The notes beneath the pieces were generated by a model. The model had not been told where the DNA came from and made no database searches. It was given only the letters and a program-made list of their open reading frames with translations. DNA of 64,000 nucleotides from Misgurnus anguillicaudatus (taxonomy: Eukaryota; Chordata; Actinopteri; Cypriniformes; Cobitidae). How positions within the stretch are numbered: position 1 is the first letter of the stretch; every line of letters begins with the position of its first letter. The stretch is taken from contig NC_073340.2 of NCBI RefSeq assembly GCF_027580225.2, positions 16,128,001 to 16,192,000 on the forward strand, read 5' to 3'. The translations under genes and the position numbers were made by a program. Of this stretch, positions 24,901 through 33,395 are shown one piece after another.

Positions 24901-26130
24901 TTTGCATATCGTTAACATGTACTAATACACACTTACACACCAAAGGAAATTTAAAAATGTGAATCGGACAACAGGTGCTTTTTAAACCACCCATGCATAT
25001 CATAAGTCTAGAGTAACCTTTAGGAGGTTTGCACACATAAAACACAGACTAGTATGGATAGTTAATCTGATGTGATAACATCACCACCGGAGGAGAACTG
25101 ACCTTGTTTAACTGCAGGCAACAGTAAAGGCGATGAGAGGCTGTGGCTGCCAGATTCTCTTTTGTGATTCAGGGTGGAAATGAAGCTTCCGTATGAGGGG
25201 AAAGGAAGCTTCGGTCCACGATCCAAGTTCTGTCAATAAAACAAGACATCATGTGCCTTAAAGGAATCACATGTATCACACTACAAACCAGATTATTAGT
25301 TATAACAAAACTGTAATGATCATAAACTTTCATTTAAATCCATGATCTCAGAGATAATTGGGTTTTCCCAGCGCTAAGGTCATAGGATCGATTCCAGGGA
25401 AAATGATAAAATTGCTTTTATGCAATGTAAGTCGCTTTGGATTAAAGCAGCTGCCGAATGCATATAAATATAAAAATAAATGACAACATAAGAATATCAA
25501 CTAAAGCACCACTGTATCCCCACCCCCCAACAAAAAACGAGAGTCAGCAACAGGGCAATACATGATGTAACCAGAAGAGAAAAGAGAAAGAGAAAGACTA
25601 AACTGGAGGCCAACAACACACTAAATAGTTATCTGTTTGGTCTTCTTTAGTATAAGCAAATACTTTAAAATGCCTCACTAATAGTTGTGCAAAATGTCTA
25701 ATGCATTCTTTATGATTTGTCTTATGGTCTATGAGAGACATGCAATAGCTTGAGTTAAATATTTATATGGAAGTTTTGCTGTGAATTAACAGTAGATTTG
25801 TTTTGTCTAAGTAGCAGGCAAAATAATAAATAATAATAATAAATAATTTCCATTAGGTTGATCAACAACAGCAAAGATCAAATTATGTTTAATATTTAAA
25901 ATATATATAAATACTTAAATACAAATAAATATAACTAAATAATTTAACTAATATGACTAAAAATACGTGTAATTGCATTGTTTAAATATATATATATATA
26001 GCCTACTGTATAATTATTTGTGCACATTCAGTCAGTAATTTTAAGTGGGGAAAAAAATACGTACGTGATTTATTATTGGAGGAAGTCTGTCTCTATCCCT
26101 TTCTTCAAACGGACAGTTATTTTCACTCAT
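4620..26130 (-). CDS. hectd2: hectd2, HECT-domain E3 ubiquitin ligase, 18 coding exons in window, 3' end missing
   Basis: Eighteen exons join without a frame break into 625 codons that align along their length with vertebrate HECTD2. Coding blocks: 26130-26065, 25229-25103, 22928-22790, 22700-22598, 22046-21957, 21845-21781, 21678-21633, 19070-18961, 17338-17190, 17114-16991, 16129-16033, 15717-15610, 15342-15210, 13663-13575, 10387-10229, 6421-6347, 6220-6133 and 4726-4620. Every intron reads GT-AG. HECT E3 ligases accept ubiquitin from an E2 onto a C-terminal-lobe cysteine and pass it to substrate. Here residues from about 410 onward form the HECT N-lobe and the beginning of the C-lobe, including [16 protein letters not shown]. 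The last roughly 125 residues expected from human HECTD2 (776 aa), including the catalytic cysteine, were not found between 1 and 4619, so they should lie to the left of the window. Residues 1-65 are poorly conserved and polar. The family assignment is secure; this ligase's substrates cannot be told from sequence. Confidence 0.95.
4801..5051. mobile_element. Short hAT-type MITE
   Basis: About 250 bp with inverted ends CAGCGGTTCTTAAACTT / AAGTTTGAGAACCACTG, the CAGnGGTTCT...AACC pattern of hAT elements. The left flank is GTATAAGC (4793-4800). The right duplication was split by a later insertion: GTTTAA before it and GC after it restore GTTTAAGC, 7 of 8 bases identical. A relative lies near 58640-58810. 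Confidence 0.8.
5058..6086. mobile_element. TTAA-flanked transposon with roughly 200-bp inverted ends
   Basis: Flanked by TTAA at 5054-5057 and 6087-6090. Ends read GGGACACTCCACTTTTTAAA and its complement; the inverted arms extend about 200 bp each (5058-5230 and about 5890-6086) with good similarity. TTAA target choice is known for piggyBac and Kolobok superfamilies; I cannot choose between them. It lies in hectd2 intron 17 and was itself invaded at 5343-5866. Confidence 0.8.
5343..5866. mobile_element. Nested element CTAGCCTGG...CCAGGCT
   Basis: About 524 bp inserted inside the TTAA element; flanked by AGATATGGC at 5334-5342 and 5867-5875, of which 7-9 bases are the target duplication. Ends are short inverted repeats (CTAGCCTGG / CCAGGCT). 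It contains an 80-codon frame (5488-5730) with [20 protein letters not shown], reminiscent of the start of the RecQ-like helicase frames of fish DNA transposons. That resemblance is from memory and weak. Confidence 0.65.
6133..6220 (-). CDS. hectd2: hectd2 coding exon 17
   Basis: 88 nt: [20 protein letters not shown] then IPVTNLNRK, the conserved L.PGG..I.VTN.N...Y segment of HECT domains. Donor G|GTGAGC, phase 1. A TTAA-flanked transposon begins only about 40 bases into the following intron. Confidence 0.95.
6347..6421 (-). CDS. hectd2: hectd2 coding exon 16
   Basis: 75 nt, 25 codons, phase 0: [20 protein letters not shown] followed by YTTFQ, matching mammalian [25 protein letters not shown]. 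Acceptor CTTTAG, donor CAG|GTGAGT. Confidence 0.95.
6422..7724. other. hectd2 intron 15, left part; nothing recognised
   Basis: AT-rich intronic sequence between exon 16 and the Tc1 copy. No conserved frame, no strong repeat structure. Confidence 0.4.
7725..9270 (+). mobile_element. Tc1/mariner transposon, degenerate
   Basis: About 1.55 kb, with inverted ends sharing TATTTGAACACCCTGCTATT and a further stretch reaching CATGTCCACTGTGAGAGACA. These are typical of fish Tc1 elements. The outermost left end has diverged (AGTATTTGAAC after AT-rich sequence), so the left border is approximate. Inserted in hectd2 intron 15 on the opposite strand to the gene. Confidence 0.92.
8047..9068 (+). pseudogene. 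Tc1-like transposase, inactivated
   Basis: ATG at 8047 opens [20 protein letters not shown], the paired-like helix-turn-helix head of Tc1 transposases, followed by a catalytic region with the first Asp in [17 protein letters not shown] stop at 8542 and a frame change follow. The second Asp ([10 protein letters not shown], about 8775-8805) and the Glu ([11 protein letters not shown]) lie in another frame, separated by a TAG at 8847-8849. The DD34E triad is thus recognisable but the frame is broken at least twice; the protein cannot be made. Confidence 0.9.
9640..10085. repeat. Diverged copy of the element at 18012-18597
   Basis: Shares GAGTTCGCCCCCTAGTGGCA and GAGAAGCTCATTCCAG-like segments with 18057-18130, and ends with CAGTGGAAAGG as the other copy does. 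The ends are worn. In hectd2 intron 15. Confidence 0.6.
10229..10387 (-). CDS. hectd2: hectd2 coding exon 15
   Basis: 159 nt encoding [31 protein letters not shown] and a [11 protein letters not shown] end. GLA.YN...L...FP...YKKLL is the standard HECT pattern, part of the E2-binding half of the N-lobe. Donor CCC|GTATGT, phase 0, chosen over an upstream CAG|GTTATG because VMP is conserved. Confidence 0.94.
11034..11058. repeat. (TA)n microsatellite
   Basis: About 25 bases of alternating TA, next to the left end of a transposon-like repeat that begins near 11088. Confidence 0.9.
11088..12520. mobile_element. TTTACATG-ended repeat, interrupted
   Basis: Left part (11088-11460) begins GTACGTTTACATGCAACC; right part (12066-12520) ends GTGCATGTAAACATACAC. 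Both carry several CATGTAAAC/GTTTACATG motifs and CAATCGTATT, in inverted relation. A TTAA-flanked element (11467-12061) sits between the halves. Superfamily not recognised. Confidence 0.55.
11467..12061. mobile_element. TTAA-flanked MITE family C, copy 1
   Basis: Flanked by TTAA at 11463-11466 and 12062-12065. Left end AGCCACACCATGTAATTTTT, right end AAAAGTTCCGCGGTGTGCC; the short inverted ends share GGTGTGCC/GCCACACC. Much of it is over 85% identical to 49001-50274, but it lacks that copy's middle segment. In hectd2 intron 14. Confidence 0.75.
12940..12970. repeat. (GA)n microsatellite
   Basis: About 30 bases of GA. Accounts for the serine-leucine and glutamate-arginine runs in open frames around it. 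Confidence 0.95.
13575..13663 (-). CDS. hectd2: hectd2 coding exon 14
   Basis: 89 nt after acceptor TTTGCAG. It encodes [18 protein letters not shown] then [11 protein letters not shown], matching mammalian [20 protein letters not shown]. Donor GCC|GTATCC, phase 0. Residue VGA replaces the usual VGI. Confidence 0.94.
14593..14978. mobile_element. TTAA-flanked MITE family B, copy 1
   Basis: 386 bp between TTAA at 14589-14592 and 14979-14982. It begins AGGGGTCATATCATGAAAAT and ends GTGAAATGTCCCCT. Members of the same family are at 30644-31050 (inverted), 35792-36241 and about 52364-52548. In hectd2 intron 13. No coding capacity. Confidence 0.82.
15210..15342 (-). CDS. hectd2: hectd2 coding exon 13 (HECT N-lobe core)
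   Basis: 133 nt encoding [20 protein letters not shown] and then [26 protein letters not shown] is the signature of the HECT N-lobe. Donor G|GTAAGA, phase 1. Confidence 0.97.
15610..15717 (-). CDS. hectd2: hectd2 coding exon 12
   Basis: 108 nt, phase 0 at both ends. It encodes [20 protein letters not shown] and [13 protein letters not shown], the entry into the HECT domain, where the family shows V.R..LV.DSL.E. Acceptor ATATAG, donor GAG|GTAATA. Confidence 0.95.
15718..16990. other. hectd2 introns 11 and 10 (around exon 11); repeat-like segment
   Basis: Apart from exon 11 (16033-16129) this holds AT-rich intron sequence. The block at about 16390-16600 (AGCCTGATCTCACAAGAATT, then ACGTACGATTATC motifs) reads like a dispersed fish repeat, but it has no second copy in the window, so it cannot be confirmed here. 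Confidence 0.35.
16033..16129 (-). CDS. hectd2: hectd2 coding exon 11
   Basis: 97 nt encoding [20 protein letters not shown] then [12 protein letters not shown]. The FCQYPF..S..AKK.IIQ pattern and RDSEQQM are conserved in HECTD2 just ahead of the HECT domain. Donor AGG|GTGAGA, phase 0. Confidence 0.95.
16991..17114 (-). CDS. hectd2: hectd2 coding exon 10
   Basis: 124 nt after acceptor CTGACAG. It encodes [18 protein letters not shown] and [14 protein letters not shown], matching mammalian DFYNSTLDHIDLMEEYHTWQ. Donor AG|GTTCAC is a weak but GT-type site in phase 2. Confidence 0.94.
17190..17338 (-). CDS. hectd2: hectd2 coding exon 9
   Basis: 149 nt encoding [36 protein letters not shown] and [11 protein letters not shown]. 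This is one of the most conserved parts of the non-catalytic region. Donor GTGAGT, phase 1. The next intron is only 75 bases, and the open frame runs on through it. Confidence 0.95.
18012..18597. mobile_element. TIR element CTAAAGCCGCCTTTCCACTG
   Basis: About 586 bp with inverted ends CTAAAGCCGCCTTTCCACTG / CAGTGGAAAGGCGGCTTTAG, perfect over 20 bases. No clear target duplication. The end pattern and composition suggest a non-autonomous hAT-like element; superfamily uncertain. In hectd2 intron 8. Confidence 0.75.
18961..19070 (-). CDS. hectd2: hectd2 coding exon 8
   Basis: 110 nt encoding [20 protein letters not shown] and then [12 protein letters not shown]. Acceptor CTTGCAG; donor AA|GTGAGT in phase 2. 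The long intron before it (19071-21632) carries two TIR elements. Confidence 0.95.
20060..21030. mobile_element. TIR element AGTTTGGTTCCAAAACGC
   Basis: About 970 bp with inverted ends containing AGTTTGGTTCCAAAACGC and its complement, flanked by CATTTG at 20054-20059 and 21031-21036, a likely 6-bp duplication. Internal copies of CAAAACGCAATAAACGCC suggest subterminal repeats. No transposase frame. Superfamily not recognised. In hectd2 intron 7. Confidence 0.7.
21170..21411. mobile_element. Short MITE with imperfect inverted ends
   Basis: Left end TGACCATAGATATATATGTA...GATGCCGCAT and right end ATGCGGCATGCATATCTATA...GGCTCA are imperfect inverted repeats of about 30 bp. In hectd2 intron 7, close to exon 7. 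Confidence 0.55.
21633..21678 (-). CDS. hectd2: hectd2 coding exon 7
   Basis: 46 nt, too short for most ORF detection. It encodes [15 protein letters not shown], matching [15 protein letters not shown] in mammals. Acceptor TTTTCAG, donor CAG|GTAACG, phase 0. Confidence 0.93.
21781..21845 (-). CDS. hectd2: hectd2 coding exon 6
   Basis: 65 nt after a TTTTGCAG acceptor. It encodes [16 protein letters not shown], conserved with mammals. Ends in phase 2 at donor GTGAGT; only a 111-base intron lies upstream. Confidence 0.95.
21957..22046 (-). CDS. hectd2: hectd2 coding exon 5
   Basis: 90 nt, 30 codons, phase 0 at both ends. It encodes [20 protein letters not shown], the conserved helical N-terminal region of HECTD2. 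Donor ACG|GTATGT. Confidence 0.95.
22598..22700 (-). CDS. hectd2: hectd2 coding exon 4
   Basis: 103 nt encoding [20 protein letters not shown] and then [13 protein letters not shown], nearly identical to mammalian HECTD2 (SGDWKAVHDFYLTTFDSF). Donor AAG|GTGTGT, phase 0. Only an 89-base intron separates it from exon 3. Confidence 0.95.
22790..22928 (-). CDS. hectd2: hectd2 coding exon 3
   Basis: 139 nt, from acceptor TTTTCAG to donor GTACGT. It encodes [20 protein letters not shown] and a following proline-rich stretch, matching the conserved REPPPICLDVRQ block of mammalian HECTD2. Ends in phase 2; the first base of exon 4 completes a Gln codon. Confidence 0.92.
23800..24019. mobile_element. 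Palindromic MITE family D, copy 1
   Basis: TA-flanked element with ends CACTCTCAAGAAAAAGGTAC and GTACCTGTTTTTCTGAGAGTG. The whole body is rich in GGTACC-type steps on both arms. TA flanks suggest Tc1/mariner-type mobilisation. Related copies: about 32467-32635, 34508-34664 and 35630-36294. In hectd2 intron 2. Confidence 0.72.
25103..25229 (-). CDS. hectd2: hectd2 coding exon 2
   Basis: 127 nt between a TTGACAG acceptor and a GGTCAGT-type donor, ending in phase 1. It encodes a low-conservation serine-rich segment in which LDRG and SFIS match the mammalian protein. Confidence 0.88.
25345..25475 (+). mobile_element. SINE remnant with tRNA-like B box and common fish 3' tail
   Basis: Contains AGGATCGATTCCAGG, resembling a polymerase III B box, then GTAAGTCGCTTTGGATTAAA and GCATATAAATATAAA, the tail typical of fish SINEs of the HE1/DANA type. 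Truncated at its 5' end. In hectd2 intron 1. Confidence 0.6.
26065..26130 (-). CDS. hectd2: hectd2 coding exon 1 (start codon)
   Basis: Holds the ATG at 26130-26128 and 22 codons ([20 protein letters not shown]...), followed by donor GTACGT. The ATG has A at -3, a good Kozak context. The [10 protein letters not shown] segment corresponds to the basic/acidic stretch before LPPI in mammalian HECTD2. Phase 0 at the donor. Confidence 0.85.
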
Positions 26131-26700
<570 letters not shown>

Positions 26701-27118
26701 TTACTTATAAGTGTTTAGGGGTGTGTCCAAGATGGTAAATTAATATACCCTACTGTATATTACATTTTATACCCTTTTGACAATTAATCATAGTTTAAAG
26801 CATTGACTCAGTTGTTCAGTTGCTTAGTCAACTACAAAAAACCAATAGTAAACTACAGTTACATATGATTAATTACAAATTATAAATATATATAAATGTT
26901 TATTTAGTTGTAGTGAACCCATACTTAATTATCTAAGGTAATAATCCCCACATTAAAACATACCTTATTATAACCAACCAATAGCCTATGTTTACTACTA
27001 AACTGTAGTAAAGTCCTTGATACTACAGTGTTTTTAACAAATGTTAAAGTATACCACAGCATTTACAGTTAATCAATTCACTATACACTAATATTAACAA
27101 AATGTAGAAATGACTATG
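26701..27118. other. AT-rich intergenic sequence
   Basis: Repeated TAGTAAACTAC / TTACTACAA-like words on both strands but no element borders could be drawn. No gene seen. Confidence 0.35.
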
Positions 27119-30070
27119 CTACACAGCAAAATCACCAGTGTTAAATTTTCAGGGATGGTGTTAAATACACAGTGTTGATGCTGTTTTAACACTATCTGGT
27201 AATAAAATAACACTGCCATTGCTAGGCCAGTGTTATATTCACGACAGTGTCAGTGTAAAACAAGGGTGTTATCAGATTTCACACTGAGCGGTGTAAATCA
27301 AGCCACGCCTCCACTAAACATATCCTGTCAGGGATTTTACCGCCATTTTCTTTCACAGGAGGACTGAAGAGATCAGGTAAATCAGTCTCATAATATTCAC
27401 ATGGTTTAGCTAAATTAAACTGTTATTTCTCTGTCTGACTCTACGCAGCCATATGTCAAAAAACCTAAATAAGATATTTTTCCCATTTTATTTCCCCTTT
27501 GTTCGTTATTTGGTTCAGTTTAATCAGAGCTACCTTGTGTTACGTTGTTCCCTTGTTAGTTTAGTATAAAGTTAAACTGCTAGCTAAAAGTTTAAAACCA
27601 AGAAGGATAATTTTAACAGGAGATATGAACGAAAGAATTGAACCATGATAAAACGCGACATGCACGACAAATTGAAGGTATGAAATTAAGTTAAATGAAA
27701 GCTCGTTTATTCACCATATGATGCTCGTTATGAGGTAATCATATAGGCTAGATACCGTGAGTTAACGAGGTCGTTTACATGCACGTGAGTGCACGGATAT
27801 CGGTTAATTATTCAAATTACTGAAAAACACGGAGAAAACCGCAACCGCATCGTCATGTGTTTTTCTAAGATGTATGCAAACAGGGGAAATATCGCCAAAC
27901 CAACAATTAATTTGACCAAAACCTCACTATATATCATCATTTGTATGCACAGATTGGATGCATTGTGTGTTGTAAGCTTTTCGTGGCGCTAGATGTCAGA
28001 CAGATGCAAATGGCAAATACATACGAAAGTGTAAAACGTGTATGGCGAACATTTGTTTTTTTCTGTCATTATAGATGCTAGTTTGGTGAAAGCTCACACT
28101 CAGTGCTTCAAATCATTCAGAAGAGATGCTGTTTTTAGGGCAGTTTATTAAAGAAGACCTGACATGGATGACTTCCAATGAGAAACGACTGCTAATACTT
28201 ATATAAATTCATTACAGAAGGTAAGTTTATATATTTATACATATAAATCATTTTATTTGACATAACTGAACAGTTAACCAATCTTTTTAGTATATGTAGT
28301 TTTGTACATATTATGGTTATTAATCTGGCAAGAAAGTCACATGACCTGCTGCCAACTTTAATAAATTGATTACTATTTTGAAAATGTATAAATGAAGATT
28401 CATATTTTGTCTTGAGTGCTGTTTTTAATATAAAAAGAATGTTGAGTTTTCAGAGTCTTTATTGTCATTTTTGTGATAGGACCCTACCAGACTATATTTG
28501 AATACGGCATACCCATGAATTCTGGAACTGTTATTCCTTAACCCAGTTTGGAGGATAAGAGCTTACCAACTAGTTATGTGAGTACACACAGTACATTTGT
28601 ACTGTACACTGTCTCTAACATGATTTATTATACTGAGATGCTTTTGATTCAAATAACGGTTAAAACTGCACCCTTTTTGGTATTTTCTTGACTCTTTTTG
28701 TCTTAGAAAATCTGCAGAAATATGCTGAGGCGATGTATTGCAGAATAGCCAACATACAACAATATGGATGACCCTCTGTCTGGTCAACAGGAGTTTAAAT
28801 ATGGTAAGTGTACATGGGTTTGCTACTTTTACGGTTTTAAAGTTTAACTGTATACTCATGGTGTTTAAATTCTGTTTTGCTAGGACGGGACAGTGATGTG
28901 GCAGCTCTTCCCTGGCTCATTCACCTCTTGCCTTTCATTTGTGAAAGGAAGAAATAGAAAGAGGGTCAATGTGCAACTGAAGCTACTGATTGTGCTGTGT
29001 AAGTTTTTTTTAGTATTTTGTTCTAGTTATTTATTCAGCAGTTAGTTTGCTTGCATTGTTCACCCCATGTAAATGCATACAAGTTCATAAATACACATCA
29101 AATACATTGATCAAATACACTCTTTTAAAACACACTTAGGTGATGAGCATCAATCCATGCTTTGAGGTGGATGAATCAGCACAGCCCTGCCTGCTCTGCG
29201 TTGGGAACAAAAGTTGCATCCAGAATTTTTGCATCATTCTGGACCAAAAAGCCATTCCCTCCATGATGAAGACCACTGATGCAGCCTTCCACTACATCAT
29301 GAGTAAAACAACTACAGAACTAAATACCAGGTTGGAACGTATTTAAGAAAAATGAAACGTCTTTTGAATTGAAATGTCTGTTTTGTTATGGATAAATCTT
29401 TAGTATTGTGAAGGATAAGCATTTCTGCCTGCCAGTAAGGTAATTACAGTGTATTTTAATGTTCAAGTTTTGAGTAGGGTGGCTAATTTTTTTTACTCTC
29501 ATTTGATTTATTAAAGACCTTATAATAAGTGGTTTTCATGTCACTGCGCTGTGGTATAAGATAACTTTCATTATTCCATACTGTATTCTGTATTCTAATT
29601 GTAGCTGAGGTATTTAAATAAGCAGTATTAAATGCAAAGTGTTGTGTGTATCAATGTAAATATTAAATGTGATGTACTTTAATAAAAAGAGGTTTTGCAA
29701 TATTTCTTGTCATTTGTCTTTTATAGAAACAACCCATTAGCAACAAAAGTGGCTATTAATCAGTATTTTAACACTTAACATTGTTGAATTGACATTACAC
29801 TGGTGTTGACCTTAAATTAGGAGTGTTAATTTTTAACACTGTATTTCTGTGCCAACACCAGTGTAGTGTGGAAACAACAATGAATAGTGTGAACAAAGTG
29901 TAAAATTTAACAATATTGAGTGTTAAATTAACATATAATGGGTGTTGTTAAATTAACACTACACTTTTGACTAAATTAACACAGTGTAGTGTGGACACAT
30001 ATACACACTTTTCCAGTGTTAAATTTGACACCCTGGGTGTTATTTTAACACCAGTGATTTTGCTGTGTAG
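27119..30070 (+). mobile_element. 2.95-kb TIR element carrying a decayed gene fragment
   Basis: Inverted ends CTACACAGCAAAATCACCAG (left) and, on the other strand at right, CTACACAGCAAAATCACTGG; the similarity continues with many GTGTTAA/TTAACAC words for about 250 bp on each side. Between the arms lies a plus-strand gene-like unit with splice-bordered blocks (28707-28803, 28884-28998, 29140-about 29340) and an AATAAA near 29682. No transposase is visible, so it must be mobilised in trans. Superfamily not recognised. Confidence 0.72.
28707..29346 (+). pseudogene. Captured fragment resembling the C-terminal module of teleost SAMD3-like proteins
   Basis: Exon A (28707-28803) after TCTTAG ends NMDDPLSGQQEFKYG across a GTAAGT donor. 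Exon B (28884-28998) continues in phase with RDSDVAALPWLIHLLPF then ICERKK and a TAG. Exon C (29140 on) reads SAQPCLLCVGNKSCIQNF and then CIILDQKAIP. From memory, this order (DPLSGQ, LLLLHLLPP, QPYLL..G, YIVLDK.AIPC) is the C-terminal module of a large teleost family annotated as SAMD3-like. The stop in exon B and the frame change before exon C show it is not functional. The splice phase between A and B is kept. Confidence 0.55.
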
Positions 30071-30643
30071 TTTACAACAATTTATTACAGTTTATTACAA
30101 CATATAGGCCTACTAAAGTTTACTACAATAAATAATAATTTAAAAAATGTATGCATTCCAGTGTAACAATGAATATGAATGTATAAATAAAACATGGATC
30201 GCATTATAGCTCTAAACATCTAACTGGTTCTTGGTGTGTCAGTCTGATTTGGATGAGAAATATACGTGAATTGCGTTCAGTCTCGTGGGAATATAACCGT
30301 TGTCAGGTGCGTAAGCTTTTCGTTATTATCCCTGATCTCCAATCACTTCTGCAGTATTTTTCTTTTGATGAGGTACACACTTGTGGTTTCTGATGGAACA
30401 ATGTACTGTAGTTATTGTCCAACAATACTGCTCTGTTACTCAATCTGTACTCTGTTTTTCTAGTAATAAATATTTACAGGGTAATAGGCAAGAAAATAAC
30501 AAACATGAATGAGTAGTGCTCACTAGTAGAGTGTCAAAGAAAACAGATAATAGTTGCCAATATGTTTGAGATGGATACAAACAATATAAATTAACATTGT
30601 AAATACATTACAGATTTGATGTAGATATTAAAATGTAAATTAA

Positions 30644-31050
30644 AGGGGCCATGGCACAAGACTTTTTAAAGATGTCAAATAAATCTTTAGTCTCCACAGA
30701 GCACATATGTGAAGTTTTAGCTCAAAATACCATATAAATAATTTATTATAGCATGTTAAAATTGCCACTTTGTAGGTGTGTGCAAAAATGTGCCGTTTTG
30801 GGTGTGTCCTTTAAGATTCAAATGAGCTGATGAAATTCAAGCACTGATCACAATGATGGTTGGTTGCAATTAAAACTCAATCGTGCTTTTCTCTGCACTA
30901 AATGGCAATGACATCATAAGGAGAGCCAAATTTCAACAACCAATTTTTTCATGTGCTTGTAGAGAATGGTTTACCAAAACTAAGTTACTGTGTTGATCTT
31001 TTTCACATTTTCTAGGGTGATAGAAGTACTGTTTTCATGCCATGGCCCCT
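30644..31050. mobile_element. TTAA-flanked MITE family B, copy 2 (inverted)
   Basis: Flanked by TTAA at 30640-30643 and 31051-31054. It begins AGGGGCCATGGCACAAGACT and is the inverse orientation of copy 1 (GCACAAGACTTTTTAAAGAT corresponds to the complement of its right end). Confidence 0.8.
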
Positions 31051-31054
31051 TTAA

Positions 31055-32466
31055 GTAATGTTTAAAAGTCTAACCACTGTATGTCTAATCAAACTAATCT
31101 GTTAGTAGATTTTACTGTATATGGTTTTGTACTGTACAAATATTTTATAGTTCTGTATATATGGTATATAATTTTGAACATATTGAACATCAGTTTGTGT
31201 TACAGTAAAACTTTCGGCCACAAGGTGGAGGGAGAGATCTGTCCTGGAGAAGTGTAATACATACTGGCTGCAGTGCCCATTAGTTGTGCAGAATTAACGT
31301 TATGTTATGTAGATTATTCAAAAGGTTAAGAGCAGATATTCATTTATTATTTGTATTTTACACATTTTAGGTTAAAACTCATCACTATAGAATTGAACAA
31401 ATGTAATTTGTTCAATTCTGTAATTAGTTCAATTCCAAAAATCTTCAAATACAGAAATCCAAGGAATGTATGATGATCTTTCTAAAATAAAAAATGATCT
31501 AGAAGAGAAAGTGTTTTTGGCAGAAAAGAGGGGATTGTGTTACAAAGAAGAAAAATTCCAAATAAATCCATAATGTTGTATTTTAGCATCTTAAAAGTTG
31601 ACAATATACATTGTAAAAAGTGAAAGCTGCTCTATACTTTTTTTATACTCTATACATTTTCTTAGTTTAAGTAAATAATTTAAGGTGAAAAAAACTTTTT
31701 TTTTAATTACTTTGATAAGTAACACCTAAAATATTTTCAACTTTAAATTTTCAGCCTGACGTTTTAAACAGTATTAAACACTGTTGTTCTCATACATTCT
31801 AGGCTGTTTTTGCTGTGATATCTTTATTATTTGGTCCAAAAAAAAAATTTGTGTAATGAAATAAATTAATTACAAACTTACTGTACTTAAAACAACCAGA
31901 ACTATTCCTTCAGATCAAGAGTTTTCTTTATGATTATGAAAACATTTTAGTCAAATAACCCTAAACCTGGAAGTGTACAAACAATTGCTGTATGTTTGAG
32001 AAACACACACAAAATACACTTTTTCTACAAGTAAAATACACTATTACCTCTTAGAGTACATTAATGGTCTAAATATCATTTTCCTAAAAAAACATTTATA
32101 GTTATATCAATGAAAAACATACAAAGTAAAAAATGTCCTTTTTAATTGCTATAAACCAAATGATGATTTGTACGCATATGTGATTCATCTGCCAGTTGTT
32201 TTGACCACATCAGGCATGCTGAATACATGTCTCTTCCACCTACCAGTCATTCCTGTACAGTAATATGAGTGTTTGAGTACACAACTTAAATTCTGTGGCT
32301 GGCATTGACAAATATGGCTCGGTGCCATTTGATAGACACCCTGTCCTACAACTATCCTTGTCAGCATGACATTAAGACTAAAACCACATCTTACAAATAA
32401 GAGTGACACCATTATATTTATCCTGGAATATCCTCTTTCATTGGGGTCAATAAAGTAAACCCTTCA
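31055..32466. other. AT-rich intergenic sequence
   Basis: No gene. Contains a perfect 13-bp inverted repeat with a 5-base loop at 31389-31419 (AGAATTGAACAAA and complement). Otherwise nothing recognised. Confidence 0.4.
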
Positions 32467-32635
32467 GATCCCCAAAAAATGGTCCCAAGCTGTCACTAGT
32501 TTTAATAGGTACAGAATCAGATACATTTGGTTCTTCATTGCTTTCTTTTATTACACCTGAGGTATACATTATAAAAGGGTACTGCTCAAGTGACAGCTAT
32601 AGGGACAATGTTTACCTGTTTTTTTTCTGACAGTG
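32467..32635. repeat. MITE family D, degraded copy 2
   Basis: Shares AATGGTCCCAAGCTGTCACT, AAAAGGGTACTGCTCAAGTG and the end TTTTTCTGACAGTG with other family D members. Confidence 0.6.
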
Positions 32636-33066
32636 CATGGCCCTATAACAAATATTTATTTCTATTATTCGCATAATTGTTGATATTTGATTATTATACT
32701 TATTGATTTAGTAATACAGTTGTATGAATCATGCATGACTGTTTGGAAGGTGATAATTTACTATGGTGCAATGCCATGTACTTCCAAGAACATTTTCAGA
32801 AACGTCTTGCGTTACCCATGTTTCCGCTTTAGCCTCGCCTCATTTGTTAGGTTAATTCAAGTCGAGTTTGTAACTTTAATCCTCGCTTTTCCAAGCGCAG
32901 TAATCCATTAATCCATTGCGTTATAAGTCTGTTTCTTCTTTTATGGTCCAATGTTAAAATTATCTAAAATGTGGATGGAAAATGTTAAATGTTTGGTGCT
33001 TTATTAAGTATAGAAAATATAAAGAATAACAAAATCTCAAAAGAAGATGATAATGGGGAAAAGTAC

Positions 33067-33395
33067 TGTAAAAAATTGCTGTAATTATGCAGCTGGTTGC
33101 CAGTAACTTACTGTAGAAGATAAAGACTGAAAATGTTTCATGTTCATTTAACGTTGAACAAACTGTTGCCAGTAAATAACATACATGTAAATCTACAGTA
33201 AGTTACTGGCAGCTAGATGCCACACTGTAAAACAATTTGCTGTAATTATGCAGCTGGTTGCCAGTAACTTACCGTATAAGATAAAGACTAAAAATGTCTC
33301 ATGTTCATTTAACTTTGAACAAACTGTTGCCAGTTAATAACATAAATGTAAAATCTACAGTTAGTTGCCAGTAATAGGTAATACTGTAACTTCTA
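33067..33395. repeat. Tandem duplication, unit about 165 bp
   Basis: Two consecutive copies (about 33067-33230 and 33233-33395) share TTGCTGTAATTATGCAGCTG, GTTGCCAGTAACTTAC and GTTGAACAAACTGTTGCCAG-like segments, with roughly 90% identity by eye. Each copy also carries CTACAGT/ACTGTAG steps in both orientations. Not coding. Confidence 0.8.
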
